DNA from: Betaproteobacteria bacterium
Lineage (GTDB): Bacteria > Pseudomonadota > Gammaproteobacteria > Burkholderiales > Rhodocyclaceae
Direction: 5' to 3'
DNA: 64,000 nucleotides
NCBI GenBank assembly: GCA_016868295.1
Contig: VGHJ01000008.1
Span: 19,969-83,968 of the forward strand
Shown: positions 9,427 to 22,467 of the stretch, piece by piece
Position numbering within the stretch: the stretch's first letter is position 1
Layout: every line of letters begins with the position of its first letter
Program-made: the position numbers and the translations under genes
Notes under the pieces: generated by a model
What the model was told of the DNA's origin: nothing
Seen by the model: the letters and a program-made list of their open reading frames with translations, nothing else
Database searches by the model: none

Positions 9427-9971
9427 AGGTTTTCGGATTCGCCGGTTATTCCGGCTCGGGCAAGACGACGCTGATCGAGCAGCTCATCCCGCGCTTCGTG
9501 GCGATGGGGCTGAAGGTCTCGCTCATCAAGCACGCCCATCACGGCTTCGACATCGACAAGCCGGGCAAGGATTCGTACCGCCACCGCGAGGCCGGTTGCA
9601 GCGAGGTGCTGCTCACCTCGAACCAGCGCTGGGTGCTGATGCACGAACTGCGCGGCGAGCGGGAACCGTCGCTGGAGGAGCAGATCGGGCTGCTGTCGCC
9701 CTGCGACCTGGCGCTGGTGGAGGGATACAAGTCGAACGATCTGATCCCGAAGCTGGAGGTGTTTCGGCCTTCGCACGGCAAGCCGCCGATCCACCCCGAG
9801 CACCCGAACATCGTCGCCGTGGCGAGCGACGCCAGGGTCGATACCGCGCTGCCGGTGCTCGACATCAACGATCCCGACGCCATTGCGCAATTCATCGTGC
9901 AGTGCCTTGGTCTTGATTGTCGTCCCCGCGGGAGCGGGGACCCTGCTGGATTCCCGCTTCCGCGGGAATGA
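9423..9971 (+). CDS. mobB: Molybdopterin-guanine dinucleotide biosynthesis protein B
   Basis: MKVFGFAGYSGSGKTTLIEQLIPRFVAMGLKVSLIKHAHHGFDIDKPGKDS; C-terminal residues encoded by repeat. Confidence 0.92.
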   Translation: MKVFGFAGYSGSGKTTLIEQLIPRFVAMGLKVSLIKHAHHGFDIDKPGKDSYRHREAGCSEVLLTSNQRWVLMHELRGEREPSLEEQIGLLSPCDLALVEGYKSNDLIPKLEVFRPSHGKPPIHPEHPNIVAVASDARVDTALPVLDINDPDAIAQFIVQCLGLDCRPRGSGDPAGFPLPRE

Positions 9972-9973
9972 CG
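9919..9973. repeat. REP-like paired hairpins, family A copy 2
   Basis: GTCGTCCCCGCGGGAGCGGGGACC...CTGGATTCCCGCTTCCGCGGGAATGACGG. Confidence 0.85.
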
Positions 9974-9976
9974 GCT

Positions 9977-11185
9977 ATGAGCCTGCTCTCCATCGACGAA
10001 GCCCTGCAAAAGCTCCTTGCCGCCGCCCGCCCGATGGCGGAAATCGAGGAAGCGGATACCCTCGCCGCCGCCGGCCGCGTGCTGGCGCGGGCGCAATCGA
10101 GCGGCCTCACCGTGCCGCCGCTCGACAACTCCGCCATGGACGGCTACGCGGTGCGCATCGCCGACATCTCCTCCGCCGGCGCGCGCCTGCCGGTGGCGCA
10201 GCGCATTCCCGCCGGCAGCGTCGGCACGCCGCTTGCCGCCGGTACGGCGGCGCGCATCTTCACCGGGGCGCCGGTGCCCGAAGGGGCGGACGCCGTGGTG
10301 ATGCAGGAACTGTGCGAACACGCCGGGGAAGACGTCGTGCGGATCAACCATGTGCCGCGCCCCGCCGAGAACATCCGTCGCGCCGGCGAGGACATTCGTG
10401 CCGGCGCCGAGATCCTTGCCGCCGGCACGCGCCTGACGCCGCAGGACATCGGGCTGGCTGCCTCGGTCGGGCTGGCGGCGCTGCCGGTATTCCGCCGCCT
10501 GCGCGTGGCGGTGTTCTTCACCGGCGACGAGCTGTCGATGCCGGGCGAGGCGCTGAAGCCGGGCGGCATCTACAACTCCAACCGCTACACCCTGCGCGGC
10601 CTGCTCGCCGCGCTCGGCTGCGAGGTGCACGACCTCGGCATCGTGCCGGACAGCCTGGAGGCGACGCGCGTTGCGCTGCGCGAGGCGGCGGCAGCCAGCG
10701 ACGTCGTCATCACCAGCGGCGGCGTCTCGGTCGGCGAGGAGGACCACGTCAAGGCGGCGGTGCAGGCGGAGGGCGCGCTCGACCTCTGGAAGATCGCCAT
10801 CAAGCCCGGCAAGCCGCTCGCCTTCGGAAAAGTCAGTCGCCGTGGCACGGCGTTCATCGGCCTGCCGGGCAACCCGGTATCGACCTTCGTCACCTTCCTC
10901 GTGCTGGTGCGGCCGTTTCTGCTCGCCTGCCAGGGCGCGCGCGCCACGGCGCCGCGCGGCCTGATGATGCGCGCCGACTTCGACTGGCCGAAGCCGGACC
11001 GCCGCCGCGAGTTCCTGCGCGTGCGCATCAACGCCGAAGGCGGCCTCGATCTGTATCCCAACCAGAGCTCGGGCGTGCTGACCTCCTGCGCCTGGGCCGA
11101 CGGCCTGGTCGACAACCCGCCGGCGCAGGCGGTGCGACGCGGCGAGCTGGTGCGCTTCCTGCCGTTTTCCGAGTTGTTATACTGA
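9977..11185 (+). CDS. moeA: Molybdopterin molybdenumtransferase
   Basis: PPLDNSAMDGYAVR, GGVSVGEEDHVK, PGKPLAFGKV, FIGLPGNPVSTFVTF. Confidence 0.95.
   Translation: MSLLSIDEALQKLLAAARPMAEIEEADTLAAAGRVLARAQSSGLTVPPLDNSAMDGYAVRIADISSAGARLPVAQRIPAGSVGTPLAAGTAARIFTGAPVPEGADAVVMQELCEHAGEDVVRINHVPRPAENIRRAGEDIRAGAEILAAGTRLTPQDIGLAASVGLAALPVFRRLRVAVFFTGDELSMPGEALKPGGIYNSNRYTLRGLLAALGCEVHDLGIVPDSLEATRVALREAAAASDVVITSGGVSVGEEDHVKAAVQAEGALDLWKIAIKPGKPLAFGKVSRRGTAFIGLPGNPVSTFVTFLVLVRPFLLACQGARATAPRGLMMRADFDWPKPDRRREFLRVRINAEGGLDLYPNQSSGVLTSCAWADGLVDNPPAQAVRRGELVRFLPFSELLY
10828..10852 (+). repeat. Bipartite motif copy 2 (in moeA)
   Basis: AAAA GTCAGTC GCCGTGG CACGGCG. Confidence 0.8.
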
Positions 11186-11188
11186 TTC

Positions 11189-11443
11189 ATGGCACTCAAA
11201 ATCCTTTACTTCGCCGGGCTGCGCGAGGCGATCGGCCAGTCTTCCGAATACCTGGCCCGGCCGGACGGCGTCGGCAATGTCGGCGAGTTGCATGCCCATC
11301 TCGCCGCGCGCGGCGGCGCCTGGCAGGCGCTGGCGACGACGAAAAACCTGCGCATGGCGGTGAACCAGGAAATGGCGACGCTGCAGACCCGGCTCGAGGA
11401 CGGCGACGAAATCGCCTTCTTCCCGCCGGTGACCGGAGGCTGA
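11189..11443 (+). CDS. moaD: Molybdopterin synthase small subunit
   Basis: KILYFAGLREAIGQ...GDEIAFFPPVTGG C-terminal GG. Confidence 0.93.
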   Translation: MALKILYFAGLREAIGQSSEYLARPDGVGNVGELHAHLAARGGAWQALATTKNLRMAVNQEMATLQTRLEDGDEIAFFPPVTGG

Positions 11444-11896
11444 GTGAAAGTTTCCGTGCAGAGCGAAGACTTCGACGTCGGCGCCGAGTGCGCGGCGATC
11501 GCGCGCGGCCGCACGGACATCGGTGCCGTGGCGAGCTTCGTCGGCCTGGTGCGCGATTCCAACGACGGCGCCGGCATCGCGCGCATGACGCTGGAGCACT
11601 ACCCCGGCATGACGGAGAAGTCGCTGGCGGAGATCGTCGAGCAGGCGCGCGGGCGCTGGGACGTGCTCGACGCGACGGTGATCCACCGTGTCGGCGAACT
11701 CAGGCCAGGGGACGCCATCGTATTGGTGGTCGTGGCGAGCGCGCACCGCGGCGACGCCCTCAAAGCCTGCGAGTTCATCATGGACTACCTGAAAACCCGC
11801 GCGCCGTTCTGGAAGAAGGAAGAGACGCCCGAGGGCGGCCGCTGGGTCGATGCGCGCGAGTCGGACGACGTCGCGGCGGGGAAGTGGAAACCTTGA
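11444..11896 (+). CDS. moaE: Molybdopterin synthase catalytic subunit
   Basis: GTG start; GAVASFVGLVRDSNDG, LEHYPGMTEKSLAEIV, HRVGELRPGDAIVLVVVASAHR. Confidence 0.93.
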   Translation: MKVSVQSEDFDVGAECAAIARGRTDIGAVASFVGLVRDSNDGAGIARMTLEHYPGMTEKSLAEIVEQARGRWDVLDATVIHRVGELRPGDAIVLVVVASAHRGDALKACEFIMDYLKTRAPFWKKEETPEGGRWVDARESDDVAAGKWKP

Positions 11897-11897
11897 C

Positions 11898-11967
11898 CGT
11901 CATTCCCGCGAAAGCGGGAATCCAGTGTTATTGAAGCCCCTGGATTCCCGCCTCCGCGGGAGTGACG
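11898..11967. repeat. REP-like paired inverted hairpins, family A copy 3, between convergent moaE and phasin
   Basis: CGTCATTCCCGCGAAAGCGGGAATCCAG...CTGGATTCCCGCCTCCGCGGGAGTGACG. Confidence 0.85.
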
Positions 11968-12477
11968 TTACTGAACCTTGACGCTCTTGCCCTTGCCCCC
12001 GCCCATGCCGAAGGCGGCGGTCGAGGCCTTGGCGATCTGGTCGAAGGCATCCTTGGCGGTGCCGAAGGCCTTCTGCATGGCGGCGAAGGCGTCCTGGCTG
12101 TTGCCGGGCATGCCGCTCACCGACATCATCTTCCTGAAGTTCTCCATCATCTCGTGGCTGGTACCGGACATCTGCTGGCCGAGCATGCGGTTGAACTCGG
12201 CCTGCGCCTCGGCCGTGATGTCGGCCATCTGGCGCATCGCCTCCATCATCTTGGCAGAGGTTTCCTGGGCGAACTGGGTGCGCAGGGCCAGCGCCGACTG
12301 CGGATCCTTCGCATCGGTCAGGGCGCGGGCGTTCTTCACGCTTTCCTCGAACAGGGCGCGCGCCGTTTCCACCTGAAGCTCCATGATGCGCTTGGAGTTC
12401 TCCAGCGACATCTGCGTCAGTTTCATGGCGGCGTCGATGCTCTTCTTGTGCATCTCGCCGAACTGTTCGTTGTTCAT
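11968..12477 (-). CDS. phaP: Phasin family protein
   Basis: MNNEQFGEMHKKSIDAAMKLTQMSLENSKRIMELQVETARALFEESVKNARAL. Confidence 0.85.
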   Translation of the reverse strand: MNNEQFGEMHKKSIDAAMKLTQMSLENSKRIMELQVETARALFEESVKNARALTDAKDPQSALALRTQFAQETSAKMMEAMRQMADITAEAQAEFNRMLGQQMSGTSHEMMENFRKMMSVSGMPGNSQDAFAAMQKAFGTAKDAFDQIAKASTAAFGMGGGKGKSVKVQ

Positions 12478-12536
12478 GGCTCCCCTCCTTGAGAATGGTC
12501 AAACTTGCGGTTCCCATAATGCCGTGTTCGCGCCGG

Positions 12537-12564
12537 GTTGAAAAGCCGCCGGGAAGCCCCATTT
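12537..12564 (+). promoter_or_regulatory. Putative sigma-32 heat-shock promoter of clpB
   Basis: GTTGAA-N14-CCCCATTT, about 33 nt upstream of the clpB ATG. Confidence 0.6.
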
Positions 12565-12596
12565 AAGCTCAGGAAAACGTTTTCCGGAAGAAAATC

Positions 12597-15176
<2,580 letters not shown>

Positions 15177-15341
15177 GGAATGTGCCGTTTCTTGTCGGAT
15201 TTTTTCCGGAAATGGCACCTTCGGTCGCCGCGCATCGAGGCGTGTCCGCTATAAATCAATGAGTTAATCGCCTGATTCGGGCCGGCACACGGTTTGCAAA
15301 ATGAAGGACGTATCTGTCAATACGCCTTTTGGAGGTTGAGC

Positions 15342-15593
15342 ATGCCCGGCAAAACCGATCAATCCGGGAATTCCACGTACCGCACCCTGACCGTCATCTG
15401 GCTGGTGGTATCGATCGCCCTGGGCTATCCGCTGTTCAATCTGCTGACGTCGATGGGCTTCAACCCGGCCCTGGCGGGGGTGGGGGTCTTCCTCGGCGCC
15501 TGCCTGCTCTACGACATTCCCTATCGCGCCAAGGTGAAGGCGGAGCACCAGGCCGCCATGTCGCGCACCAACCGCTGGCGCTCGATGGCCTGA
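15342..15593 (+). CDS. Small membrane protein, unknown function
   Basis: 83-aa ORF with two hydrophobic segments; GGAGG RBS. Confidence 0.6.
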   Translation: MPGKTDQSGNSTYRTLTVIWLVVSIALGYPLFNLLTSMGFNPALAGVGVFLGACLLYDIPYRAKVKAEHQAAMSRTNRWRSMA

Positions 15594-15602
15594 AACATGA
15601 CG

Positions 15603-15621
15603 AACCGGCCTAGCGCCGGTT
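15603..15621. terminator. Hairpin at convergent gene junction, overlapping PilZ-like CDS stop
   Basis: AACCGGC-CTAGC-GCCGGTT perfect inverted repeat. Confidence 0.4.
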
Positions 15622-16521
15622 GAGCAGGCCGGTCTTTATCTCGAGGATGTCCATCGTCTTGATGGCGTAGAACTCGCCGTCCTTGTAGAGCTGTTTCATC
15701 CTGATCACGCAGGCCTCCGGCGCGGCGCGGAAGACCATGCCCTTCAGCCGGTAGGTGTTGAGCGCATCCCCGAGGTTGAGGACGACGACGACCTTGTCGT
15801 TGGCCTTGATCGCCCGCAGGGCCGGCTGGCCGGGCGCCGGCTTCAGCCGCAACGAAACGTCCGAGAAATCGGCCAGCACGCAGGGTATCGGCGGCTGGTC
15901 GTCCGCAAGGTAGAGATTGACCGGGACGTTGCTCTGCACCCGCGCCTTCTGCCGCTGGTCGGCGATGCGCAGCGTGTCGAAATCGGGCCGCAGCAGCACC
16001 ACCTGGTTGTCGAGGTAGGGGCCGTCCTTCATCTTGATGCGGCTGTCGACCTGGGTGTCGAGGCTGGGGATGCCGCGGTTGCAGGTCTCGGCGATGAGGG
16101 TGATGGCGTTGCCGCGCACGAACTGGCCGTTGCGTCCCAGGCTGGCCCGGCGCACGTAGTCGAGCGAGCGTTCCATGTCGCTGGTGTCCGGCACCATCAG
16201 TTGCAGCTTCCTCACCTGTTCGATGCGCAGGGGCGCCTTCAACCCCTCGACGACGAAGGCGGCCGGCGCGCCGTCGCCATCCTTGCGGATGGCGTCGCGC
16301 GAGTAGACGAAATGGTCGTTCACCCGATAGGCGAGGATGATGGTCTGGAAGACGATGTCGCGCTGGTATTCCGGGAAATAGCGGATCTTCCTGCCGATGG
16401 CGAAGTGCTCGGCCAGCATCCTCAGCTGCTCGTGGTCGGGCGCCATGCTGCCGGGGGCTTCCGCCTCCTGCCTGTCCTTGGCGGAGCGGTTGTTGTTGTT
16501 CCAGATCAGCTTGAACATCAT
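15610..16521 (-). CDS. PilZ-like domain protein
   Basis: RVQSNVPVNLYLADDQPPIPCVLADFSDVSLRLKP, about 303 aa. Confidence 0.55.
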   Translation of the reverse strand: MMFKLIWNNNNRSAKDRQEAEAPGSMAPDHEQLRMLAEHFAIGRKIRYFPEYQRDIVFQTIILAYRVNDHFVYSRDAIRKDGDGAPAAFVVEGLKAPLRIEQVRKLQLMVPDTSDMERSLDYVRRASLGRNGQFVRGNAITLIAETCNRGIPSLDTQVDSRIKMKDGPYLDNQVVLLRPDFDTLRIADQRQKARVQSNVPVNLYLADDQPPIPCVLADFSDVSLRLKPAPGQPALRAIKANDKVVVVLNLGDALNTYRLKGMVFRAAPEACVIRMKQLYKDGEFYAIKTMDILEIKTGLLNRR

Positions 16522-16619
16522 GGTCTCCGGGCGAGCCGGGCCCCGCCGCGGGGCCGCCTTTATAGGGTTAACGGCACGGCGGACGGCGGCCTGAAGGGGC
16601 ATGAATGCCCCGTCCCGGG

Positions 16620-16644
16620 GAAAGTCAGCCCGGGCGGGACGGCG
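16620..16644 (+). repeat. Bipartite motif copy 4, abutting stop of ferredoxin reductase gene
   Basis: GAAA GTCAGCC CGGGCGG GACGGCG. Confidence 0.8.
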
Positions 16645-17499
16645 TCAGTAGAGGACCTCCTGCCAGCGCCCGCCGTCGGCGAGCCGCTGCCGCAGTGCGC
16701 GCCAGCGATCGGCGCTGCCGGCCATGGCGGCAATCGCCTTGTCCACCGTCGCCTGCAGGGCCTGCGGGCCGGCGATGAAGACCCGGGTGTCCGCGCCCTG
16801 CAGCATCTCCCAGACCTCGGCGGCGTTCTGCTCGAGGGCGCGGTCCATGGCCACGGGCGCGCCGAAATGGGGGCGCGGGCTTACCGCCTGGAAGGCGCGG
16901 AAGGTGGCCTGGTCGTAGTAGAGGGAGAAATCCTTGTTCTCGTCGTTCATGTAGAGCATCTCGAGACCGCTGCGCGCGCCATGGAAGAGGCGCACGCGGC
17001 CCTGCCAGCCGCCGTGGCGGCGGTAGATCTCGCGCACCAGGCCGCGGAAGGGCGCGATGCCGGTGCCCATGCCGATCATCAGGATGTCGGCCTGCGGGTT
17101 GTCCGGCACGGCGAAGGGGTAGCCCGTCGGGCCGGTGAACTGGACCTCGCTGCCCGGCTGCAGGTCGCACAGGAAGTTCGAGGCGACGCCGGGGTATTCC
17201 TGCCCGTTGAAATCGTCCACGTAGTGGCAGCGGCGCACGCAGAGCGTGAATTCGGTGCTGTCCCGCTCGCCTTCCTCCACCTCGGCCAGCGAGTACAGGC
17301 GCGTGTGGTGCTTGTTGCCGAACTTCCCCGGCGCCAGCACGCGCACGCACTGGCCGGTGCGTCCGTCGAAGGAACGGTCTTCGGTGCGGAACACCAGGTT
17401 GCGCACTTCCTCGGGCGAGGCCGTCGGCGTAATGCGTGCGGAGCGCAGCAGGGTTCCGGAAAAACGCCGGCCTTCGTCGTTCTGTTGCTGGATCGTCAT
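16645..17499 (-). CDS. Ferredoxin--NADP+ reductase family protein
   Basis: HTRLYSLAEVEEGE, GPTGYPFAVPDNPQADILMIGMGTGIAPFRGLVREI, VFIAGPQALQ. Confidence 0.85.
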   Translation of the reverse strand: MTIQQQNDEGRRFSGTLLRSARITPTASPEEVRNLVFRTEDRSFDGRTGQCVRVLAPGKFGNKHHTRLYSLAEVEEGERDSTEFTLCVRRCHYVDDFNGQEYPGVASNFLCDLQPGSEVQFTGPTGYPFAVPDNPQADILMIGMGTGIAPFRGLVREIYRRHGGWQGRVRLFHGARSGLEMLYMNDENKDFSLYYDQATFRAFQAVSPRPHFGAPVAMDRALEQNAAEVWEMLQGADTRVFIAGPQALQATVDKAIAAMAGSADRWRALRQRLADGGRWQEVLY

Positions 17500-17549
17500 G
17501 GGGCTGTCCTTGGGATGTGTCCTGCCGCCATTGTACTGGCCGCACGCCA

Positions 17550-17583
17550 AGAAAAACCCCCGCCTTGCGGACGGGGGGCTGCG
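17550..17583 (-). terminator. Rho-independent terminator downstream of acnB
   Basis: Minus strand reads CCCCCCGTCCGCAAGGCGGGGGTTTTTCTT. Confidence 0.75.
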
Positions 17584-17586
17584 GGG

Positions 17587-17611
17587 AAAAGTCAGTCCCG
17601 GCGGGACGGCG
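17587..17611 (+). repeat. Bipartite motif copy 5, 2 bp from acnB stop
   Basis: AAAA GTCAGTC CCGGCGG GACGGCG. Confidence 0.85.
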
Positions 17612-17613
17612 GC

Positions 17614-20235
17614 TTACACCGTGACGGTGTCCGCCACTTCCTTGAATTCCGGTATCTGGTCGAAGCTCATGTAGCGGTACACGTCGGCGGCCTTGGCGTT
17701 CACCGCCTTGACCTGTTCCAGGTACTCGGCCACCGTCGGGATCTTGCCGATCAGCGCGCACACCGCCGCCAGCTCGGCCGAGCCCAGGTAGACGCGGGTG
17801 TCGATGCCGAGGCGGTTGGGGAAGTTGCGCGTCGACGTCGACATCGCCGTGCTGCCCTTCCTGATCTGCGCCTGGTTGCCCATGCACAGCGAGCAGCCCG
17901 GCATTTCCATGCGCGCGCCGCTCTTGCCGAGGATGGCGTAGTAGCCTTCCTCGTTGAGGATCATGGCGTCCATCTTGGTCGGCGGGGCGATCCACAGGCG
18001 CGTCGGGATGTCGGATTTCCCGTCGAGCACCTTGCCGGCGGCGCGGAAGTGGCCGATGTTGGTCATGCACGAGCCGATGAACACCTCGTCGATCTTGTCG
18101 CCGGCGACTTCGGAGAGCGTCTTGACGTCGTCCGGGTCGTTCGGGCAGGCCACCAGCGGTTCCATGACGTCGGCCAGATCGATCTCGATCACGGCGGCGT
18201 ACTCGGCGTCGGCGTCGCCCTTCAGGAGCTGCGGGTTGGCGATCCACGCCTCCATCGCCTTGATGCGGCGCTCGAGCGCGCGCTTGTCCTGGTAGCCGTT
18301 GGCGATCATCCACTTCATCAGCGTGATGTTCGAGCGCATGTACTCGATGATCGGCGCCTTGTCGAGGTGCACCGAGCAGGCGGCGGCGGAGCGTTCGGCG
18401 GCGGCGTCCGACAGCTCGAAGGCCTGTTCCACCTTCAGGTCGGGCAGGCCCTCGATCTCGAGGATGCGGCCGGAGAAAATGTTCTTCTTGCCCTTCTTCT
18501 CGACGGTGAGGAGCCCCTGCTTGATGGCGTAGTAGGGGATGGCGTTTACCAGGTCACGCAGCGTGACGCCGCGCTTGCCGGCCTCGGCGAGCGAGCCCTT
18601 GAAGCGCACCAGCACCGATTCCGGCATGTCGAGCGGCATGACGCCGGTGGCGGCGGCGAAGGCCACCAGGCCTGAGCCGGCCGGGAAGGAGATGCCAATG
18701 GGGAAGCGCGTGTGTGAGTCGCCGCCGGTGCCCACCGTGTCGGGCAGCAGCAGGCGGTTGAGCCAGGAGTGGATGACGCCGTCGCCGGGGCGCAGCGCCA
18801 CGCCGCCGCGCGTGCTGATAAAGCCCGGCAGTTCGCGGTGCATGCGCACGTCGACCAGCTTCGGATAGGCGGCGGTGTGGCAGAAGGACTGCATCACCAT
18901 GTCGGCGGAGAAGCCGAGGCAGGCGAGATCCTTCAGCTCGTCGCGTGTCATCGGGCCGGTGGTGTCCTGGGAGCCGACGGTGGTCATCTTCGGCTCGCAG
19001 TAGGTGCCCGGGCGGATGCCTGCTTGTTTCCCATTTGCTTCGGGCAGACCGCAGGCGCGGCCGACCATCTTCTGCGCCAGCGAGAAGCCTTTGCCGGTGT
19101 CCTTCGGCGCCTGCGGCAGGCGGAACAGGGTTGAAGGCGGCAGGCCGAGCGCCTCGCGCGCGCGGCCGGTGAGGCCGCGGCCGATGATCAGGTTGATGCG
19201 GCCGCCGGCGCGCACTTCGTCGAGCAGCACTTCCGACTTGTAGGCGAAGGTGGCGATGACCTGGCCGTTCTTCTCGACCGTCCTGTCGTAGGGATAGATG
19301 TCGACCACGTCGCCCATGGCCATCTGCGCCACGTCGCACTCGATCGGGAAGGCGCCGGCGTCCTCCTGCGTGTTGAAGAAGATCGGCGCGATCTTGCCGC
19401 CGAGGCAGAAGCCGCCGTAGCGCTTGTTCGGCACGAAAGGGATGTCCTCGCCGGTCCACCAGATCACCGAGTTGGTGGCCGACTTGCGCGAGGAGCCGGT
19501 GCCGACCACGTCGCCGACGTAGGCGACCGGGTGGCCCTTCTTCTTCAGGTCCTCGATGAGCTGGATCGGGCCGCGCTCGCCGGGCTTCTCCGGCACGATG
19601 CCCTCGCGGGCGTTCTTCAGCATGGCCAGCCCGTGCAGCGGGATGTCGGGGCGGCTCCAGGCGTCGGGGGCGGGCGAGAGGTCGTCGGTGTTGGTCTCGC
19701 CGGTGACCTTGAAGACGGTGACGGTGATCTTCTTCGCCACTTCCGGGCGCGAGGTGAACCACTCGGCGTCGGCCCACGACTGCATGACGGCCTTGGCGTG
19801 GGCGTTGCCCTTTTTCGCCTTCTCGGCGACGTCGTGGAAGTAGTCGAACATCAGCAGCGTGCCCTTCAGGCCCTTGGCGGCGACGGCGCCGACGGCGGCG
19901 TCGTCGAGCAGGTCGATCAGCGGCTTGACGTTGTAGCCGCCGAGCATGGTGCCGAGGAGCTCGGTGGCCTTCTCGCGCGAAATGAGGGCGCAGGCTTCCT
20001 CGCCCTTGGCGACCTTCGCCAGGAAGGCGGCCTTCACCTTGGCGGCGTCGTCCACGCCGGCCGGCACGCGGTGGGTGACGAGGTCGACCAGGAAGGCCTC
20101 CTCGCCCGCTTTTGCCAACTGTTGCGGGTTCTTCAGCAGATCGACCAGTTCCCCGATCTGCTTGGCGGTGAGGGGCAGCGGCGGGATGCCGAGGGCGGCG
20201 CGTTCGGCGGCATGGGCACGGTAGGCTTCTAGCAC
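17614..20235 (-). CDS. acnB: Aconitate hydratase B
   Basis: 873 aa; [66 protein letters not shown]. Confidence 0.96.
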   Translation of the reverse strand: MLEAYRAHAAERAALGIPPLPLTAKQIGELVDLLKNPQQLAKAGEEAFLVDLVTHRVPAGVDDAAKVKAAFLAKVAKGEEACALISREKATELLGTMLGGYNVKPLIDLLDDAAVGAVAAKGLKGTLLMFDYFHDVAEKAKKGNAHAKAVMQSWADAEWFTSRPEVAKKITVTVFKVTGETNTDDLSPAPDAWSRPDIPLHGLAMLKNAREGIVPEKPGERGPIQLIEDLKKKGHPVAYVGDVVGTGSSRKSATNSVIWWTGEDIPFVPNKRYGGFCLGGKIAPIFFNTQEDAGAFPIECDVAQMAMGDVVDIYPYDRTVEKNGQVIATFAYKSEVLLDEVRAGGRINLIIGRGLTGRAREALGLPPSTLFRLPQAPKDTGKGFSLAQKMVGRACGLPEANGKQAGIRPGTYCEPKMTTVGSQDTTGPMTRDELKDLACLGFSADMVMQSFCHTAAYPKLVDVRMHRELPGFISTRGGVALRPGDGVIHSWLNRLLLPDTVGTGGDSHTRFPIGISFPAGSGLVAFAAATGVMPLDMPESVLVRFKGSLAEAGKRGVTLRDLVNAIPYYAIKQGLLTVEKKGKKNIFSGRILEIEGLPDLKVEQAFELSDAAAERSAAACSVHLDKAPIIEYMRSNITLMKWMIANGYQDKRALERRIKAMEAWIANPQLLKGDADAEYAAVIEIDLADVMEPLVACPNDPDDVKTLSEVAGDKIDEVFIGSCMTNIGHFRAAGKVLDGKSDIPTRLWIAPPTKMDAMILNEEGYYAILGKSGARMEMPGCSLCMGNQAQIRKGSTAMSTSTRNFPNRLGIDTRVYLGSAELAAVCALIGKIPTVAEYLEQVKAVNAKAADVYRYMSFDQIPEFKEVADTVTV

Positions 20236-20251
20236 GGGTGTGTCCTCTCAG

Positions 20252-21262
20252 TCAGGATGGTTGATGCAGGTTCGAAAAGAATTGCTGCTGCACGCCAGGC
20301 GGCAAATCCATGCCGGTGGTGTGGGCACGCTGCAGCAGCTCCCAGTAATAGCGGTACGAGGCGCGGTCGTGGAGGCGGCCGTCGTGGCGGATCGGGCCCC
20401 AGTCGGCGGCCTGCGCGGCGAGCAGGATGCCGGCGGCCTCGTTGACCTCCTCGAAGTTCGGCTTCATGGCGTCGATGATCGGCTGCACCTGGTTCGGATG
20501 GATGCTCCACATGCGCAGGTAGCCGAACGCTTCGCGCGCACGCCGGGCATCCTGGTAGACCGCCTGCGTGTCGTGCAGTTCGGTCGTGACGTTGTGCGAG
20601 GGCACCAGGCCGTGGCCGAGCGCGGCGGCGGCGATGGCGCACTTGGCGCGCGCCACCAGCGGATGCTCGAACTGGCCGGGGCTCTTCATGGCCGCGGCGG
20701 GGATTGCGCCGTGGTGGCCGCTGACGAAATCCATCAGTCCGAAGTCCAGCGTCTCGATGCCGGGCAGGGCGGCGATCTCCTCCACCTCGCGCAGCGCGCC
20801 GTGGGTCTCGATCAGCACGTGCGCCGGAATCCGGCGCGCGAGGCCGCAGTTCTTCGATACGGCGGCCAGCGCCATGAGCATGGTCTGCGCGTCCTGGCGG
20901 CCGTCGACCTTGGGGAAGGTGACGTAGGCGAGCCGCTGGCCGGCGCCGCCGACGATGATTTCCAGATCGCTGCGCCAGTGCGGGTGGGTGATGTCGTGGA
21001 TGCGGGCGCCGACGCGGCCGAAGCGGTTGTCGGCGGAAGCGACGGCGGCGGCCACCATTTCGGCGTGCGCGGTCTCCGCGCCTGCCGGGGCGCCGTCCTC
21101 GCAGTCGCAGGTGAGGTCGAAGATCGGCCCCAGCGCCTGCTGTAGCGCCAGCGCCTTCGTGATCAGCTTCTCGCTGCCGGCGTAGTGCTCGCAGGCGGGC
21201 AGGGCGGGGAAGGGCTTGGCTTCGCGGTAAAGAACACCTGAGGGGTGAAGCGCGGCCGTCAC
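20252..21262 (-). CDS. HpcH/HpaI aldolase / CitE-like lyase
   Basis: FDLTCDCEDGAPAG, VLIETHGALREVEEIAALPGIETLDFGLMDFVSGHHG, MWSIHPNQVQPI. Confidence 0.85.
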   Translation of the reverse strand: MTAALHPSGVLYREAKPFPALPACEHYAGSEKLITKALALQQALGPIFDLTCDCEDGAPAGAETAHAEMVAAAVASADNRFGRVGARIHDITHPHWRSDLEIIVGGAGQRLAYVTFPKVDGRQDAQTMLMALAAVSKNCGLARRIPAHVLIETHGALREVEEIAALPGIETLDFGLMDFVSGHHGAIPAAAMKSPGQFEHPLVARAKCAIAAAALGHGLVPSHNVTTELHDTQAVYQDARRAREAFGYLRMWSIHPNQVQPIIDAMKPNFEEVNEAAGILLAAQAADWGPIRHDGRLHDRASYRYYWELLQRAHTTGMDLPPGVQQQFFSNLHQPS

Positions 21263-21287
21263 TTTGCGTTCACCCCGGTCCGGATTC

Positions 21288-22277
<990 letters not shown>

Positions 22278-22401
22278 GGAAACGACTCCTCGATCAGGTT
22301 GTTCAAACGGGACGCTCGTCGGTGGCGGAAGTGCTGCATGAAACGCCAGCCGGGAATGCGGTCGATGGTAGAATTCTTTCCGCAGTGTGTCAATATGTAA
22401 A

Positions 22402-22414
22402 ATATATCATATAT
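22402..22414. promoter_or_regulatory. AT-rich palindrome in divergent mdh/gntR region; possible operator
   Basis: ATATAT-C-ATATAT in a local AT-rich island between divergent genes. Confidence 0.35.
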
Positions 22415-22467
22415 AAGACATAAGAGAGACTATAGACGATATGGTTTTTTTGTGCTGAAATTGCTGC

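Noticed and set aside
17591-17609. Interpreting the bipartite motif as a simple hairpin terminator (GTCCCGGCGGGAC at this copy)
   Set aside because: The stem exists in only one or two copies (17587, partly 16620); most copies have no comparable pairing, so it cannot define the family.
20707-20727. CGCCGTG...CTGAC in the CitE-like gene
   Set aside because: Half-site spacing differs from the invariant 7 nt and the T-run is absent.
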